Assembly: GCA_905478995.1 (NCBI GenBank)
Contig: CAJQKT010000032.1
Coordinates: 1-58,024, forward strand
Length of the DNA: 58,024 nt
From: an uncultured Pseudomonadales bacterium
GTDB taxonomy: Bacteria > Pseudomonadota > Gammaproteobacteria > Pseudomonadales > UBA7434
Reading direction: 5' to 3'
Shown here piece after piece: positions 47,778-56,903 of this stretch. Made by a program: the position numbers and the translations under genes. The notes under the pieces are model-generated. The model saw only the letters and a program-made list of their open reading frames with translations. It ran no database searches and was not told where the DNA came from. Positions within the stretch are counted from its first letter, which is position 1, and every line of letters begins with the position of its first letter.

Positions 47778-48449
47778 TTAACGGTTGCTCATACGCACCG
47801 ATTTATAGGTCAGTGCCATTTTGTTAGCATCCAAAGGCGGCTTATAAAAACCATGATAGTGGCCTTGTGGATTAATCAGCGCCACGTTGCCCCCGTGGTC
47901 GATCGTGTAATCACCGGTTTCATGATTAGTCACTACCTTTTGAAAAGCTACGTTTAGCTGCGTCGCCATTTTTCGCAACGGCAAAAAATCACCGGTGACA
48001 CCAACAAAGGCCGGGTTAAAGTATTGAATGTATGTTTTCAGCGCCTCGGGCGTATCTCTGGCTGGGTCAAGCGAGACCAACAAAAACTGAGTATCGGCAA
48101 AAAAATCGGTGTCTTGAAGTTTATCTGAAAGGCTATTAAATAATGCAAGTGTGGTCGGGCAAATATCTGGACAGTGAGTAAAACCAAAAAATACAAATGT
48201 CCATTTATCTTGCAAACGCTCTAGCGTAAAAGGCTCGCTGTACTGATCAAGTAAATTAAAAGCCGATAGCTCGCGCGGTGTGGAAAAAATCACCGCGCCA
48301 TTGTTGACCATTTCAACAGGGCTCAAAATACGAGGCGTAAAGGCCCGATTAAAAAACAAGCCAACCAAAACAGCTATGATTGCGACTAATATCAGTACCG
48401 TTTTACGAATACCATTTTTTCGATCGGCGTGGGTAAATTCAGCAGTCAA
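47778..48449 (-). CDS. SCO1/SenC-type copper chaperone for cytochrome oxidase
   Basis: The 223-residue protein has one N-terminal membrane anchor (about 16-34) and a periplasmic thioredoxin-like domain with the copper-binding CPDIC pair (Cys93, Cys97) and His185 in TIDHGGNVAL. SCO proteins deliver copper to the CuA site of subunit II. The start is TTG at 48449; no ATG lies near the anchor. It is the last assembly gene of the oxidase cluster, 30 bp after cyoE. Confidence 0.93.
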   Translation of the reverse strand: MTAEFTHADRKNGIRKTVLILVAIIAVLVGLFFNRAFTPRILSPVEMVNNGAVIFSTPRELSAFNLLDQYSEPFTLERLQDKWTFVFFGFTHCPDICPTTLALFNSLSDKLQDTDFFADTQFLLVSLDPARDTPEALKTYIQYFNPAFVGVTGDFLPLRKMATQLNVAFQKVVTNHETGDYTIDHGGNVALINPQGHYHGFYKPPLDANKMALTYKSVRMSNR

Positions 48450-48479
48450 AGCACAATACTCTTTTTAGGGCAGCTCAGC

Positions 48480-49445
48480 TTAGCTATCATTTTTAAGAAT
48501 GAGCTGCTGGCCTGCCGGTGGGTTGTACCAACTCTGCTCACCATATTGCGGATAAATATAGTGATCGGCGAGCATAATAATGAACAATGCAAACAGGTAA
48601 ATGATCGAGTATCTGAATGTCTCCATCGGGGCATTAGGATTCTTTTCACGCACCGTTTCAATCGACCAATAGAGAAAACCAGCGCCAAGAACCAACGCAC
48701 CCAATAAATACAGGGGGCCAAACATATGCGTGGCGAAAGGCAGTAGCGTGACCGCAATCATAACTAGGGTATACAACAGAATATGTAATCGGGTGTAGCG
48801 ATCGCCGTGCGTGACTGGCAGCATTGGAATTTCGGCCTTAGCGTAATCTTCATGACGCGCCACCGCCAGCGCCCAAAAGTGCGGCGGTGTCCATGCAAAT
48901 ATAATTAAAACTAGTAGCAGCGCATGACCATGGATTTCACCGGTCACAGCTGTCCACCCTAATAGTGGGGGTGCAGCGCCAGCCAAACCGCCAATCACAA
49001 TATTTTGCGGCGTAGCGCGCTTGAGTACGCACGTATAAATAATTGCATAGCCGATTAACGCACCGAAGGTCAGCCAAGCGGTTATTGCATTAACAAAGGC
49101 AAACAAAACCCCCATGCCAACCACACCAAGTATTGTGCTAAACAGTAAGGCCTGGACATCGCTGATACGACCCTGAGCAACAGGTCTATTTTTAGTTCGC
49201 TGCATAAGCGTGTCAATACGCTTATCAACCACATGATTAATGACCGCAGCGGAGCCGGCACATAACGCGATACCAAGATTTCCTGCGACAATAATGATGG
49301 GAGGCACCATGCCATCAATAGCGAGAAACATACCCACTAACGTAGTTAAAATCATTAACGCTACAACATTCGGCTTACACAGCTCCAAATAGTCGCGCCA
49401 TAACGGGCGAGTTAGTGTGCTTGATACTGTAGGTGGTGTACTCAT
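48480..49445 (-). CDS. cyoE: protoheme IX farnesyltransferase (heme O synthase)
   Basis: The 321-residue UbiA-family prenyltransferase has eight or nine membrane helices, the first Asp-rich site NHVVDKRIDTLMQRTKNRP and the second DYAKAEIPMLPV. It converts heme B to heme O, the precursor used by CtaA. The frame extends to a TTG at 49481, but the ATG at 49445 gives the family start (polar tail, then YLELCKPNVV). Also called ctaB in aa3-oxidase clusters such as this. Confidence 0.95.
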   Translation of the reverse strand: MSTPPTVSSTLTRPLWRDYLELCKPNVVALMILTTLVGMFLAIDGMVPPIIIVAGNLGIALCAGSAAVINHVVDKRIDTLMQRTKNRPVAQGRISDVQALLFSTILGVVGMGVLFAFVNAITAWLTFGALIGYAIIYTCVLKRATPQNIVIGGLAGAAPPLLGWTAVTGEIHGHALLLVLIIFAWTPPHFWALAVARHEDYAKAEIPMLPVTHGDRYTRLHILLYTLVMIAVTLLPFATHMFGPLYLLGALVLGAGFLYWSIETVREKNPNAPMETFRYSIIYLFALFIIMLADHYIYPQYGEQSWYNPPAGQQLILKNDS

Positions 49446-49548
49446 CGCATTAATAATCAGAAGAATAGAGGCCGCCAGCAACCGTTTAACACAACGGTTT
49501 TTTAGGCTTTACAGGTCGGTTAGTACGAGCCCAACTGGTTGACAGCTA

Positions 49549-50604
49549 TCAAGTTAATAGGTTATTTGTTCGAACCGAAAATAATCGGTGGCATAGCCCA
49601 ACCAATGTTATGAGCAGCAGCGCGCCGCACACATTGTGCGCTACCGCTACGTAAAGTGGAAGCGCAAAAACTACATTGCTGATGCCTAAACTCACCTGTA
49701 AAGCAAGTAATACCAGCAGTGCTAATGCCCAGCGACGTGCCGCTGGCACCTGGAGGCGCAATAACTTTACGATGAGCACCAGCAGCGCCGCACTGACAAT
49801 CAATGCGCCGATGCGATGGCTATAGTGAATCGCTGTACGAGCCGCACTGTCCATCACGCCGCCTAAATAATTAGGCCCAATATCTTGGAAAAAATTGAAG
49901 CCCTGGGCAAAGTCCATCACGGGCCACCAGGTCGTTTGACAATGCGGGAAGTCCGGGCAAGCTAGGGCCGCATAGTTCGAACTGGTCCATCCACCTAGGG
50001 CGATTTGTAAAACTAACAAACACAAGCACAAGACTACCCAGCGCCGAATACGCAAGGCTGCCATCATAGAATCTTGGTCAAACTGCCACTGGGCTCCTTG
50101 CAGACGCAGGGTCAACAGTGCAAGCAATGATACCGTTGCAAAGCCCCCCAACAAATGAGCAGTGACCACCTGAGGCCAGAGTTTAAGTGTGACCGTCCAC
50201 ATGCCAAACATACCCTGTAAAATAACCATGCCCAGTAACAGCAACGGTAACTTCAGCGGGTAGTTGTGCTGTTTTTTAGCAAAGCGCTGCCAACAAGCAA
50301 TACTCAACAGCACAATACAAAAGAAGCCCAGGCTGGCAGCAAGTAAACGATGCACTTGCTCGGGCCATGTTTTATCCATTTCTACTGGGGTATCAGGAAA
50401 CAGTGCATTAGCCTGCGCAATTTCGTGCGCCTCCATCGGCCACAACACGTGCCCATAGCACACCGGCCAGTCAGGACAGCCAAGGCCGGCATCAACCAAC
50501 CGGGTGAACGCGCCCAACACAACCACGCACAGGGCAAAAGCCGTAGCGCTGGCAGCAAATAAAAAGCCGGACTTACGAGTCGTTTTAAGTTGATGCTCTA
50601 ACAT
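49549..50604 (-). CDS. ctaA: heme A synthase (CtaA/COX15)
   Basis: The 351-residue membrane protein has eight hydrophobic helices and the COX15 patterns: GAFTRLVDAGLGCPDWPVCYG near the start, WPEQVHRLLAA and a second histidine set in HYSHRIGALI. It oxidises the C8 methyl of heme O to a formyl group, giving heme A. Its start overlaps the preceding gene's stop by one base, so the two are translationally linked. Confidence 0.95.
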   Translation of the reverse strand: MLEHQLKTTRKSGFLFAASATAFALCVVVLGAFTRLVDAGLGCPDWPVCYGHVLWPMEAHEIAQANALFPDTPVEMDKTWPEQVHRLLAASLGFFCIVLLSIACWQRFAKKQHNYPLKLPLLLLGMVILQGMFGMWTVTLKLWPQVVTAHLLGGFATVSLLALLTLRLQGAQWQFDQDSMMAALRIRRWVVLCLCLLVLQIALGGWTSSNYAALACPDFPHCQTTWWPVMDFAQGFNFFQDIGPNYLGGVMDSAARTAIHYSHRIGALIVSAALLVLIVKLLRLQVPAARRWALALLVLLALQVSLGISNVVFALPLYVAVAHNVCGALLLITLVGLCHRLFSVRTNNLLT

Positions 50605-51263
50605 TAGCGCTCTCTTGAATATTTTAATAAATGCTTAAGATCTTTTAACTTGCCGTTGCCCGTATGTTCCGAGCTGTAGAACATCATGGCCCATCCCGCA
50701 GGGTCTACTAAGAAAAAGCTGGCCGCTTCACCCGAAGGCGTTCGCAGGGCGCTATCTAGCGATGCAAGGCTCGCTTGATCAGCCACGTAGAATTTAGTGA
50801 GGCGATGCTCCTCTTGTAAAAATGCAGAAAAATCGGCATCAGCTTTAGGGTTGTGCGTTAAATAAACGCGCTGCACTCGGTTAGCGTTTTTGTCTAAGCG
50901 GATATGCAATTGGCGCGTGGCATATAAGTTATCTCGACAGCTCTGACTGCATTGTTCTGCGCCGTCAACATCGCCGCGAACTACCATGGTCCACTTGCCC
51001 TGCCATGGGTTGTCAAGGTCTAAAGGCTGCCCACTCGAATCGCTGTGTTGGATGTTCCCTAGTAGTTCATTGAGTTGCAATGGCGGCTGGATAAGGCTGC
51101 CATGATTTTTACTACTCACAGTCATTTGACCAGACTGGACGAGGTAATAACAAAACATAGCAATCGCCATCAGACCAAATGGAATTAGCCACAAAACCAT
51201 TAACTTAATGCGATTAGCGCGGCGCTGTGAGGCAGGGGATGGTGTAGGGCTATTTTTAGTCAT
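50604..51263 (-). CDS. membrane-anchored CxxxC protein of the oxidase assembly cluster
   Basis: The 219-residue protein has a short basic cytoplasmic tail, one membrane helix at about 20-42 and a periplasmic domain. WTMVVRGDVDGAEQCSQSCRD places a Cys pair (105, 109) in a CxxxC spacing after a beta strand, as in SCO copper chaperones. The later SCO histidine is not obvious. Uncharacterised proteins of this kind occur between SURF1 and ctaA in pseudomonads. A thioredoxin-like or copper-handling role is an inference. It lies 47 bp after SURF1. Confidence 0.75.
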   Translation of the reverse strand: MTKNSPTPSPASQRRANRIKLMVLWLIPFGLMAIAMFCYYLVQSGQMTVSSKNHGSLIQPPLQLNELLGNIQHSDSSGQPLDLDNPWQGKWTMVVRGDVDGAEQCSQSCRDNLYATRQLHIRLDKNANRVQRVYLTHNPKADADFSAFLQEEHRLTKFYVADQASLASLDSALRTPSGEAASFFLVDPAGWAMMFYSSEHTGNGKLKDLKHLLKYSRER

Positions 51264-51310
51264 AAATCATAGGTCCGGCGTAAGTTGTAAAATTTAGTGC
51301 CGCAAAGCAA

Positions 51311-52051
51311 TCACTTGTCTTCTTGCGTAGTGATTTTCTCAATCGAAGAGTACAACCAAAGAATCAGCAGCACGGCCGCCATCACAAACCATTGCACCGC
51401 ATAACCGGTGTGCTTCTCTGGACGCGTATTTATTGCAGGCCAGCTGACCTGCTGACTGCCGGGGTAGCCTGATTGGATACGTAATTCATAGTCGAAGAGA
51501 TCAACACCGAGCGCTTGCGCGGCACGCTCAACATCAACGCTTTGCACCACCACCGGCCAGGTAACAGACCACTCATCTTGACCCAACACAACCGATTCGC
51601 CTTGAGGAACGTAGATACTTGCAACGATTTCTACTGCACCGCGCTGCGTCGGCAACGAGGGGATGCGACGATCAGCATGGCCGCCAATCCAACCACGATT
51701 AACCAGTACGCTCGAACCCGACTCTAGCGTTAATGGCGTTAGTAGGTGATAGCCAACGGCACCATTTAAAATTTGATTATCAAGCAAAAAATGATGGTCG
51801 TTATCGAAGGTCCCGCGCAATACGACATGACGAAACGCCAACGCCGGTAACTCAGCCTCAGGGATCGTTTGCAACTCAATAGGTAAAAGTTGTGGCTGTG
51901 CCGCGCGACTCGAGTAGAGCTGTTGTAGTTGACGTTTTTCATCGGCTCTATCGAGCTGCCAAAAACCTAACTTCAACAGTAGCGGTAACAACAACACGAC
52001 TAGTGCAATGACTTTCCAGTTGGCATCAATACGATAAGCTGATTTAATCAC
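51311..52051 (-). CDS. SURF1 family cytochrome oxidase assembly protein
   Basis: The 246-residue protein has membrane helices near each end (about 12-30 and 218-238) enclosing a periplasmic domain. The family segments are LGFWQLDRADEKR, LVNRGWIGGHADRR and a C-terminal HTGYAVQWF. SURF1 helps heme A insertion into subunit I. The frame is open to a GTG at 52105, but the GTG at 52051 has AGG at the right distance and leaves space for a divergent promoter before the DUF2909 gene. Confidence 0.88.
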   Translation of the reverse strand: MIKSAYRIDANWKVIALVVLLLPLLLKLGFWQLDRADEKRQLQQLYSSRAAQPQLLPIELQTIPEAELPALAFRHVVLRGTFDNDHHFLLDNQILNGAVGYHLLTPLTLESGSSVLVNRGWIGGHADRRIPSLPTQRGAVEIVASIYVPQGESVVLGQDEWSVTWPVVVQSVDVERAAQALGVDLFDYELRIQSGYPGSQQVSWPAINTRPEKHTGYAVQWFVMAAVLLILWLYSSIEKITTQEDK

Positions 52052-52107
52052 CGAAGAACCTACGAAAATCACAAGTAACTTTCCAGCCACGCAATAGGCA
52101 GACACTT

Positions 52108-52404
52108 ATGCTTTTAAAAACCATCATCGTTATTTTATTAATTGGTCTCGTGATTAGCTTAGCCAGCGGTTTAGCCTTTTTGTTTAAAGATGTAGGCTCA
52201 ACAAGACGAACGTTGCATTCGCTGGGCGTTCGTATCACGCTGGCAGCCGCTCTTATGGCCACCACCGTATACGGATTTTTTTCAGGTCAACTTGAAGTCG
52301 GCGCACCTTGGGACGAGCGCAAATTTTCTAATTTGCAAGCTCCACCCCAAGAGCAAACGATCAATAAAAACCCTAATTTAGATAATGTAAACAAAGAAGA
52401 ATAA
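52108..52404 (+). CDS. DUF2909 family twin-transmembrane protein
   Basis: The 98-residue protein has two membrane helices (about 3-24 and 44-63) with a short basic loop FKDVGSTRRTLHSLGVRI between them, the DUF2909 pattern, then a polar tail. It is the only plus-strand gene inside the oxidase cluster, and its 3' end overlaps the ctaE 3' end by 27 bp. Small membrane proteins of this type regularly accompany aa3-oxidase genes, suggesting a link to oxidase assembly; no function is established. Confidence 0.8.
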   Translation: MLLKTIIVILLIGLVISLASGLAFLFKDVGSTRRTLHSLGVRITLAAALMATTVYGFFSGQLEVGAPWDERKFSNLQAPPQEQTINKNPNLDNVNKEE

Positions 52405-53328
52405 ACACACCCATACGACATCGACAAAGTGCCAATACCATGATGCCGCCTCAAAACCAAAGGCCTCCTCATGCGAAAAGTGCCCTTTGCGAGCACGTAG
52501 CCACATGATGGCTAACATGGTCATACCTAAAAATACATGAAAACCGTGAAAACCGGTAAGCATGAAGAAGGTAGTTCCGTATATCCCGCTCTCCAATGTC
52601 AGCCCAAGATCAACATAGGCCTCATGGTACTCGGCATACTGAAGATACAAAAAGCCCACTGCCAGCAAAACGGTAATACCCAGCCATCGAGTAAATTTCT
52701 TGCGGTTGTCGTCTTTTAATCCTACGTGCGCGATATGCACTGTAACCGACGATGACAGAAGAATAATAGTATTCCACATGGGAAGCCATTTAAGTAAACC
52801 ACCATGTGCATCGACCGGGTACATACTGTGGCCTTCACCAGCGCCTACAAATACTGCCTTTGCGCCGTTAACTACCTGATCGGGCGTTTCCATCATCGGC
52901 CATGCGTAACGATAGTTTTCCCAAAGTAAATGGATAAACTTACCCTTGTCGCCTTCGCCGCCAAGCCAAGGACCGGCGAGGTTGCGCACGTAAAACAAAG
53001 CGCCAAAAAAGGCCACAAAAAACATCACTTCAGAAAAAATGAACCATCCCATGCCCCAAACATAGCTACGCTTCATTTGAGCGCTGTTGAGGCCCTGCAT
53101 GTTTTCAGTAATAGCCTGCCTAAACCAATAAAACAGCGTAGTAAACAAAATACCTAGGCCCGCCAAACTCAAGTAACCGCCGATACCGCTGTCGCCTGAC
53201 TGAATCTCATTAAAAAATGTAGCCGCTCCAAACACAGTAAAAAATAATCCGACCGTTGCCAAAATGGGGAAGGCCGACTGTTCGGGCACATAATAATGTT
53301 CGTAACCGTCTGCAGACTTTGTTGCCAT
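52378..53328 (-). CDS. ctaE: cytochrome c oxidase subunit III
   Basis: The 316-residue membrane protein has the subunit III signature EVMFFVAFFGALFY, FMLTGFHGFHVFLGM and the C-terminal ASWYWHFVDVVWVCLFFFVYI. A TTG at 53343 would add five residues; the ATG at 53328 has GGAG nine bases upstream. An insertion of about 50 residues (around 130-180, near WENYRYAWPMMETPDQ) is longer than in short forms but common in pseudomonads. Fourth gene of ctaC-ctaD-ctaG-ctaE. Confidence 0.97.
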   Translation of the reverse strand: MATKSADGYEHYYVPEQSAFPILATVGLFFTVFGAATFFNEIQSGDSGIGGYLSLAGLGILFTTLFYWFRQAITENMQGLNSAQMKRSYVWGMGWFIFSEVMFFVAFFGALFYVRNLAGPWLGGEGDKGKFIHLLWENYRYAWPMMETPDQVVNGAKAVFVGAGEGHSMYPVDAHGGLLKWLPMWNTIILLSSSVTVHIAHVGLKDDNRKKFTRWLGITVLLAVGFLYLQYAEYHEAYVDLGLTLESGIYGTTFFMLTGFHGFHVFLGMTMLAIMWLRARKGHFSHEEAFGFEAASWYWHFVDVVWVCLFFFVYII

Positions 53329-53427
53329 TACTCTTTTCTCCAAAAAAAATCTGATTGAGCTTAATTCACTTACACTGTTATTTGTATCTATACAACCGAC
53401 ACAAACTAACTATACATTCGATACTAC

Positions 53428-54048
53428 CTACAGCGTGGCTGTATTCACAGAACTTGCCATGCTGACGCTAGCGGCGCTGAGCACTTGCTCAGACTGATCA
53501 GCTGTCACGTCAAACAAGGTATAAGACAACGTGATGGTATTCACACTGGCCGGCAAATCCCGATCAACAATAAAGCGCAGTGGCATATCAACCGTTCCGC
53601 CAGCTTCGAGCACTTGTTGGTTAAAGCAAAAACACTCGGTTTTATGAAAATAAGCAGCCGCTCGGCCTGGCGACACACTCGGAATTGCTTGTGCGACCAT
53701 AGTCATGCGCTGCGGGTTCCTGGCAAAGAACGTCGTTTCTATTTCTTCACCGGGATGAACCGACAACTTAAAAATTTCGGGACGGAACTCCCAAGGCATT
53801 CCTTCATTGTTCGTTGCTACAAACTGCACAGTAACGTTACGCGAAGTATCAACCAATTCAGTGGCAGGAATAAATGCCGTTGAATTGGTTTTACCATTAA
53901 GCCCTGTCACATCACAAAACAAGTCATACAAAGGCACTAAAGCAAATCCAAAAAAGAACATAGCCACCACAACCGCAACTAACCGCATAATGAGGCGACG
54001 CAGATCAAGTTTGGTGCTCAGTGGCCCTGTTGGCTGCTCATGCTGCAT
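53428..54048 (-). CDS. ctaG: cytochrome c oxidase assembly protein CtaG/Cox11
   Basis: The 206-residue protein has one N-terminal membrane helix (about 20-42, with FALVPLYDLFCDVTGLNG directly after it) and a periplasmic immunoglobulin-like domain. The copper-binding CFCF motif is in KTECFCFNQQ. Cox11 delivers copper to the CuB centre of subunit I. It sits between ctaD and ctaE, as usual. Confidence 0.96.
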   Translation of the reverse strand: MQHEQPTGPLSTKLDLRRLIMRLVAVVVAMFFFGFALVPLYDLFCDVTGLNGKTNSTAFIPATELVDTSRNVTVQFVATNNEGMPWEFRPEIFKLSVHPGEEIETTFFARNPQRMTMVAQAIPSVSPGRAAAYFHKTECFCFNQQVLEAGGTVDMPLRFIVDRDLPASVNTITLSYTLFDVTADQSEQVLSAASVSMASSVNTATL

Positions 54049-54094
54049 AAATCTCTCTCTATTCCCCTAACGGTACGAATAAGGCTGCTCAACA

Positions 54095-55648
54095 TTACTT
54101 AATGGCCGGAGGCGTAGTAAACGTGTGGTAAGGAGCAGGTGAGGCTATTGTCCACTCCAAACCTTCCGGGTTGTCCCATACTTCGTCAGTTGCCTGAGCG
54201 CCGCCGCGAATCGTTTTAATCACGATAAACAAGAAGAACACTTGGCTGAAGCCAAACAAAAAGGCTCCCATCGATGCAATCTGGTTGAAGTCGGCAAACT
54301 GCAATGCGTAATCGGGAATACGTCGGGGCATGCCGGCTAATCCTACAAAGTGCATAGGGAAGAACGTCACGTTCAAGCCAATAAAAGACAACCAAAAATG
54401 TGCTTTGCCCAAGCGCTCGTCGTACATGTTGCCGCACCATTTAGGCAGCCAATAGTACACAGCCGCCATAATCGAGAAGATCGCTCCAGGCACCAATACA
54501 TAGTGGAAATGCGCTACTACAAAGTAGGTGTCGTGGTATTGAAAATCGGCCGGTGCAATAGCCAACATCAAACCCGAGAAACCGCCAATTGAAAACAAAA
54601 TAACAAAGGCAATGGCGAACAGCATCGGCGTTTCAAACGTCATCGAACCGCGGAACATGGTAGTAACCCAGTTGAAGACCTTCACCCCGGTAGGCACCGC
54701 GATAAGCATCGTTGCATACATAAAGAACAGCTCGCCCGCAATGGGCATGCCCACTGTAAACATGTGGTGAGCCCAAACAATAAAGGATAAAAATGCAATC
54801 GAAGCGGTTGCATACACCATCGACGCATAGCCAAACAACGGCTTGCGCGCGAAGGTTGGGATGATAGCCGACACGATGCCGAAGGCCGGCAAGATCATGA
54901 TATAAACTTCAGGGTGCCCGAAAAACCAGAATACATGCTGGAATAAAATGGGGTCACCACCACCGGCGGCACTGAAGAAGCTCGTGCCAAAGTGAATGTC
55001 CATCAGCATCATTGTTACACAGCCTGCCAAAACTGGCATAACCGCAATCAACAAGTACGCTGTAATCAACCAAGTCCAAACGAACAATGGCATTTTCATC
55101 AACGTCATACCTGGTGCGCGCATATTGAGAATGGTGGCAATAATATTAATTGACCCCATAATCGATGAGGCACCCATAATATGCACTGCAAAAATAAAGT
55201 AAGTAACGCTAGGTGGCGCATAGGTTGTAGACAAGGGCGCATAGAACGTCCAACCGAAGTTAGGTCCGCCGCCTTCCATGAATAATGTTGAAGTGAGCAT
55301 GGCGAAGGCAAAAGGCAATATCCAAAAGCTCCAGTTATTCATGCGTGGCAGCGCCATATCAGGGGCGCCAATCATCATCGGGATCAGCCAGTTAGCTAGC
55401 CCAACGAACGCAGGCATAACCGCACCAAAAACCATCACTAAGCCATGCATAGTGGTCATTTGATTAAAAAACTCAGGTTCCACCAACTGTAAACCCGGCT
55501 GAAATAATTCAGCCCGGATAACCAGCGCAAATACGCCGCCCATCAAGAACATTGCAAAGCTGAACCATAAATACATCGTGCCGATATCTTTATGATTGGT
55601 GGTATATAACCAGCGCCCAAAACCTTTTGCAGGACCGTGATCACCCAT
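54095..55648 (-). CDS. ctaD: cytochrome c oxidase subunit I
   Basis: The 517-residue heme-copper oxidase core has twelve membrane helices. MHGLVMVF carries a heme ligand, HPEVYIMILPAFG the CuB His and the D-channel Glu, WAHHMFTVG the other CuB histidines, and HFHYVLVPG the heme a and a3 ligands. The D-channel entry Asp is in GAPDMALPRMNN. It is an A-type aa3 oxidase by these residues. It lies 70 bp downstream of ctaC. Confidence 0.98.
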   Translation of the reverse strand: MGDHGPAKGFGRWLYTTNHKDIGTMYLWFSFAMFLMGGVFALVIRAELFQPGLQLVEPEFFNQMTTMHGLVMVFGAVMPAFVGLANWLIPMMIGAPDMALPRMNNWSFWILPFAFAMLTSTLFMEGGGPNFGWTFYAPLSTTYAPPSVTYFIFAVHIMGASSIMGSINIIATILNMRAPGMTLMKMPLFVWTWLITAYLLIAVMPVLAGCVTMMLMDIHFGTSFFSAAGGGDPILFQHVFWFFGHPEVYIMILPAFGIVSAIIPTFARKPLFGYASMVYATASIAFLSFIVWAHHMFTVGMPIAGELFFMYATMLIAVPTGVKVFNWVTTMFRGSMTFETPMLFAIAFVILFSIGGFSGLMLAIAPADFQYHDTYFVVAHFHYVLVPGAIFSIMAAVYYWLPKWCGNMYDERLGKAHFWLSFIGLNVTFFPMHFVGLAGMPRRIPDYALQFADFNQIASMGAFLFGFSQVFFLFIVIKTIRGGAQATDEVWDNPEGLEWTIASPAPYHTFTTPPAIK

Positions 55649-55718
55649 TGTGTTTGCCTCTACTTTTAAATCGAATTCAATAAAAAATGTTTAACATCTA
55701 CTGCGCAAAAGAATCGTC

Positions 55719-56903
55719 TTACTGATTCTTTTTATAATTGAGCACGTCAACCGCTTGTACCATGTCACCCATGTTGTTGCCCCAAGCGTTGCGCTCATAA
55801 GTGACCACCGCGGCCAAATCAAGCTCACTGAGTTGGTTACCAAAAGCCTGCATAGCAGAGCCTTGCACACCGTTAACCAACACATCGACATGTCCTTGCA
55901 TCGGCCCAGTGGTTATTGCTGTACCTACCATCGATGGACCTACGCCGCCTTTACCGTCAACACCGTGACAAGCGGCGCAACTTTGAAGGTACACCTCTTC
56001 ACCGCGTGCATACATTTCATCAAGCGGCAAAATCAATTCATTCATCTTGGCAATCTCTACCGCCTCTTTTTTCTTCTCAACTAACCAGTCGTTGTAATCC
56101 TGCTCTTCCATAGCGTGAACAACGATTGGCATAAAGCCGTGGGCCTTGCCACATAACTCAGCACATTGGCCGCGATAGATTCCTGGCTCCTCAACAATTG
56201 TCCAAGCATCATTGATATAACCCGGAATAGCATCTCGCTTAACCGCTAGCGCAGGAACCCACCAGGCATGCAAGACATCATTGGCAGTAATTAAGAAGCG
56301 TACTTTCTTGTTGATGGGAATCACTAGTGGCTCATCGACCTCTAGAAGGTAGTGCTCGCCACGAGGTGCGCGGCCATATATTTCGTCTTGCGAGGTTGTT
56401 AGATTACTAAAAAAGCTAACGTCTTCACCAAGATACTCGTACTGCCACTTCCACTGGTAGCCAACAATTTTTATATCAATATCAGCTTCGCTAGTATCGT
56501 AAATTTTAATCAGCGACGAGGTAGCAGGTATAGCCATCAACACCAAAATCACAAAGGGCAGTACCGTCCAAGCGATCTCAACCATCGTACTCTCATGAAA
56601 TGATGCAGCTTTAGCACCAACTGACTTGCGATGCATTAACATCGACCAGAACATAACGCCAAATACGACGACTGCAATACCTACACAAATCCAAAAAATC
56701 AACATATGCAGGTCAAAGATTTCACGACTAACCGCCGTAACGCCTTCGGTCATATTCACGACCCAGCGCTTCGCTTCATCAACGACCGCATCGCCAGGAG
56801 CGGCCCACGTAGCAGCACTAGTTGCCAATAAAGCGGGGAAAGCCGCTGCTCGGCTTAATACCAACAGGCCCTTGCGAGCTAGCTGTGTGGTTATTAAACG
56901 CAT
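55719..56903 (-). CDS. ctaC: cytochrome c oxidase subunit II with fused cytochrome c domain
   Basis: The 394-residue protein has a signal peptide (about 1-35), two membrane helices (about 65-88 and 112-132), the cupredoxin CuA domain and a C-terminal cytochrome c domain. CuA ligands are His212, Cys247, Cys251, His255 and Met258 (QCAELCGKAHGFM). The heme c site is CAACH (309-313). The fusion makes the complex a caa3-like oxidase. GGAGATCAGGA precedes the ATG. First gene of the oxidase operon; its promoter must lie in the 507-bp region upstream. Confidence 0.97.
   Translation of the reverse strand: MRLITTQLARKGLLVLSRAAAFPALLATSAATWAAPGDAVVDEAKRWVVNMTEGVTAVSREIFDLHMLIFWICVGIAVVVFGVMFWSMLMHRKSVGAKAASFHESTMVEIAWTVLPFVILVLMAIPATSSLIKIYDTSEADIDIKIVGYQWKWQYEYLGEDVSFFSNLTTSQDEIYGRAPRGEHYLLEVDEPLVIPINKKVRFLITANDVLHAWWVPALAVKRDAIPGYINDAWTIVEEPGIYRGQCAELCGKAHGFMPIVVHAMEEQDYNDWLVEKKKEAVEIAKMNELILPLDEMYARGEEVYLQSCAACHGVDGKGGVGPSMVGTAITTGPMQGHVDVLVNGVQGSAMQAFGNQLSELDLAAVVTYERNAWGNNMGDMVQAVDVLNYKKNQ

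Noticed and set aside
52052-52105. Longer GTG start for SURF1
   Set aside because: It would consume the divergent promoter space; the GTG at 52051 has a Shine-Dalgarno and fits the family start.
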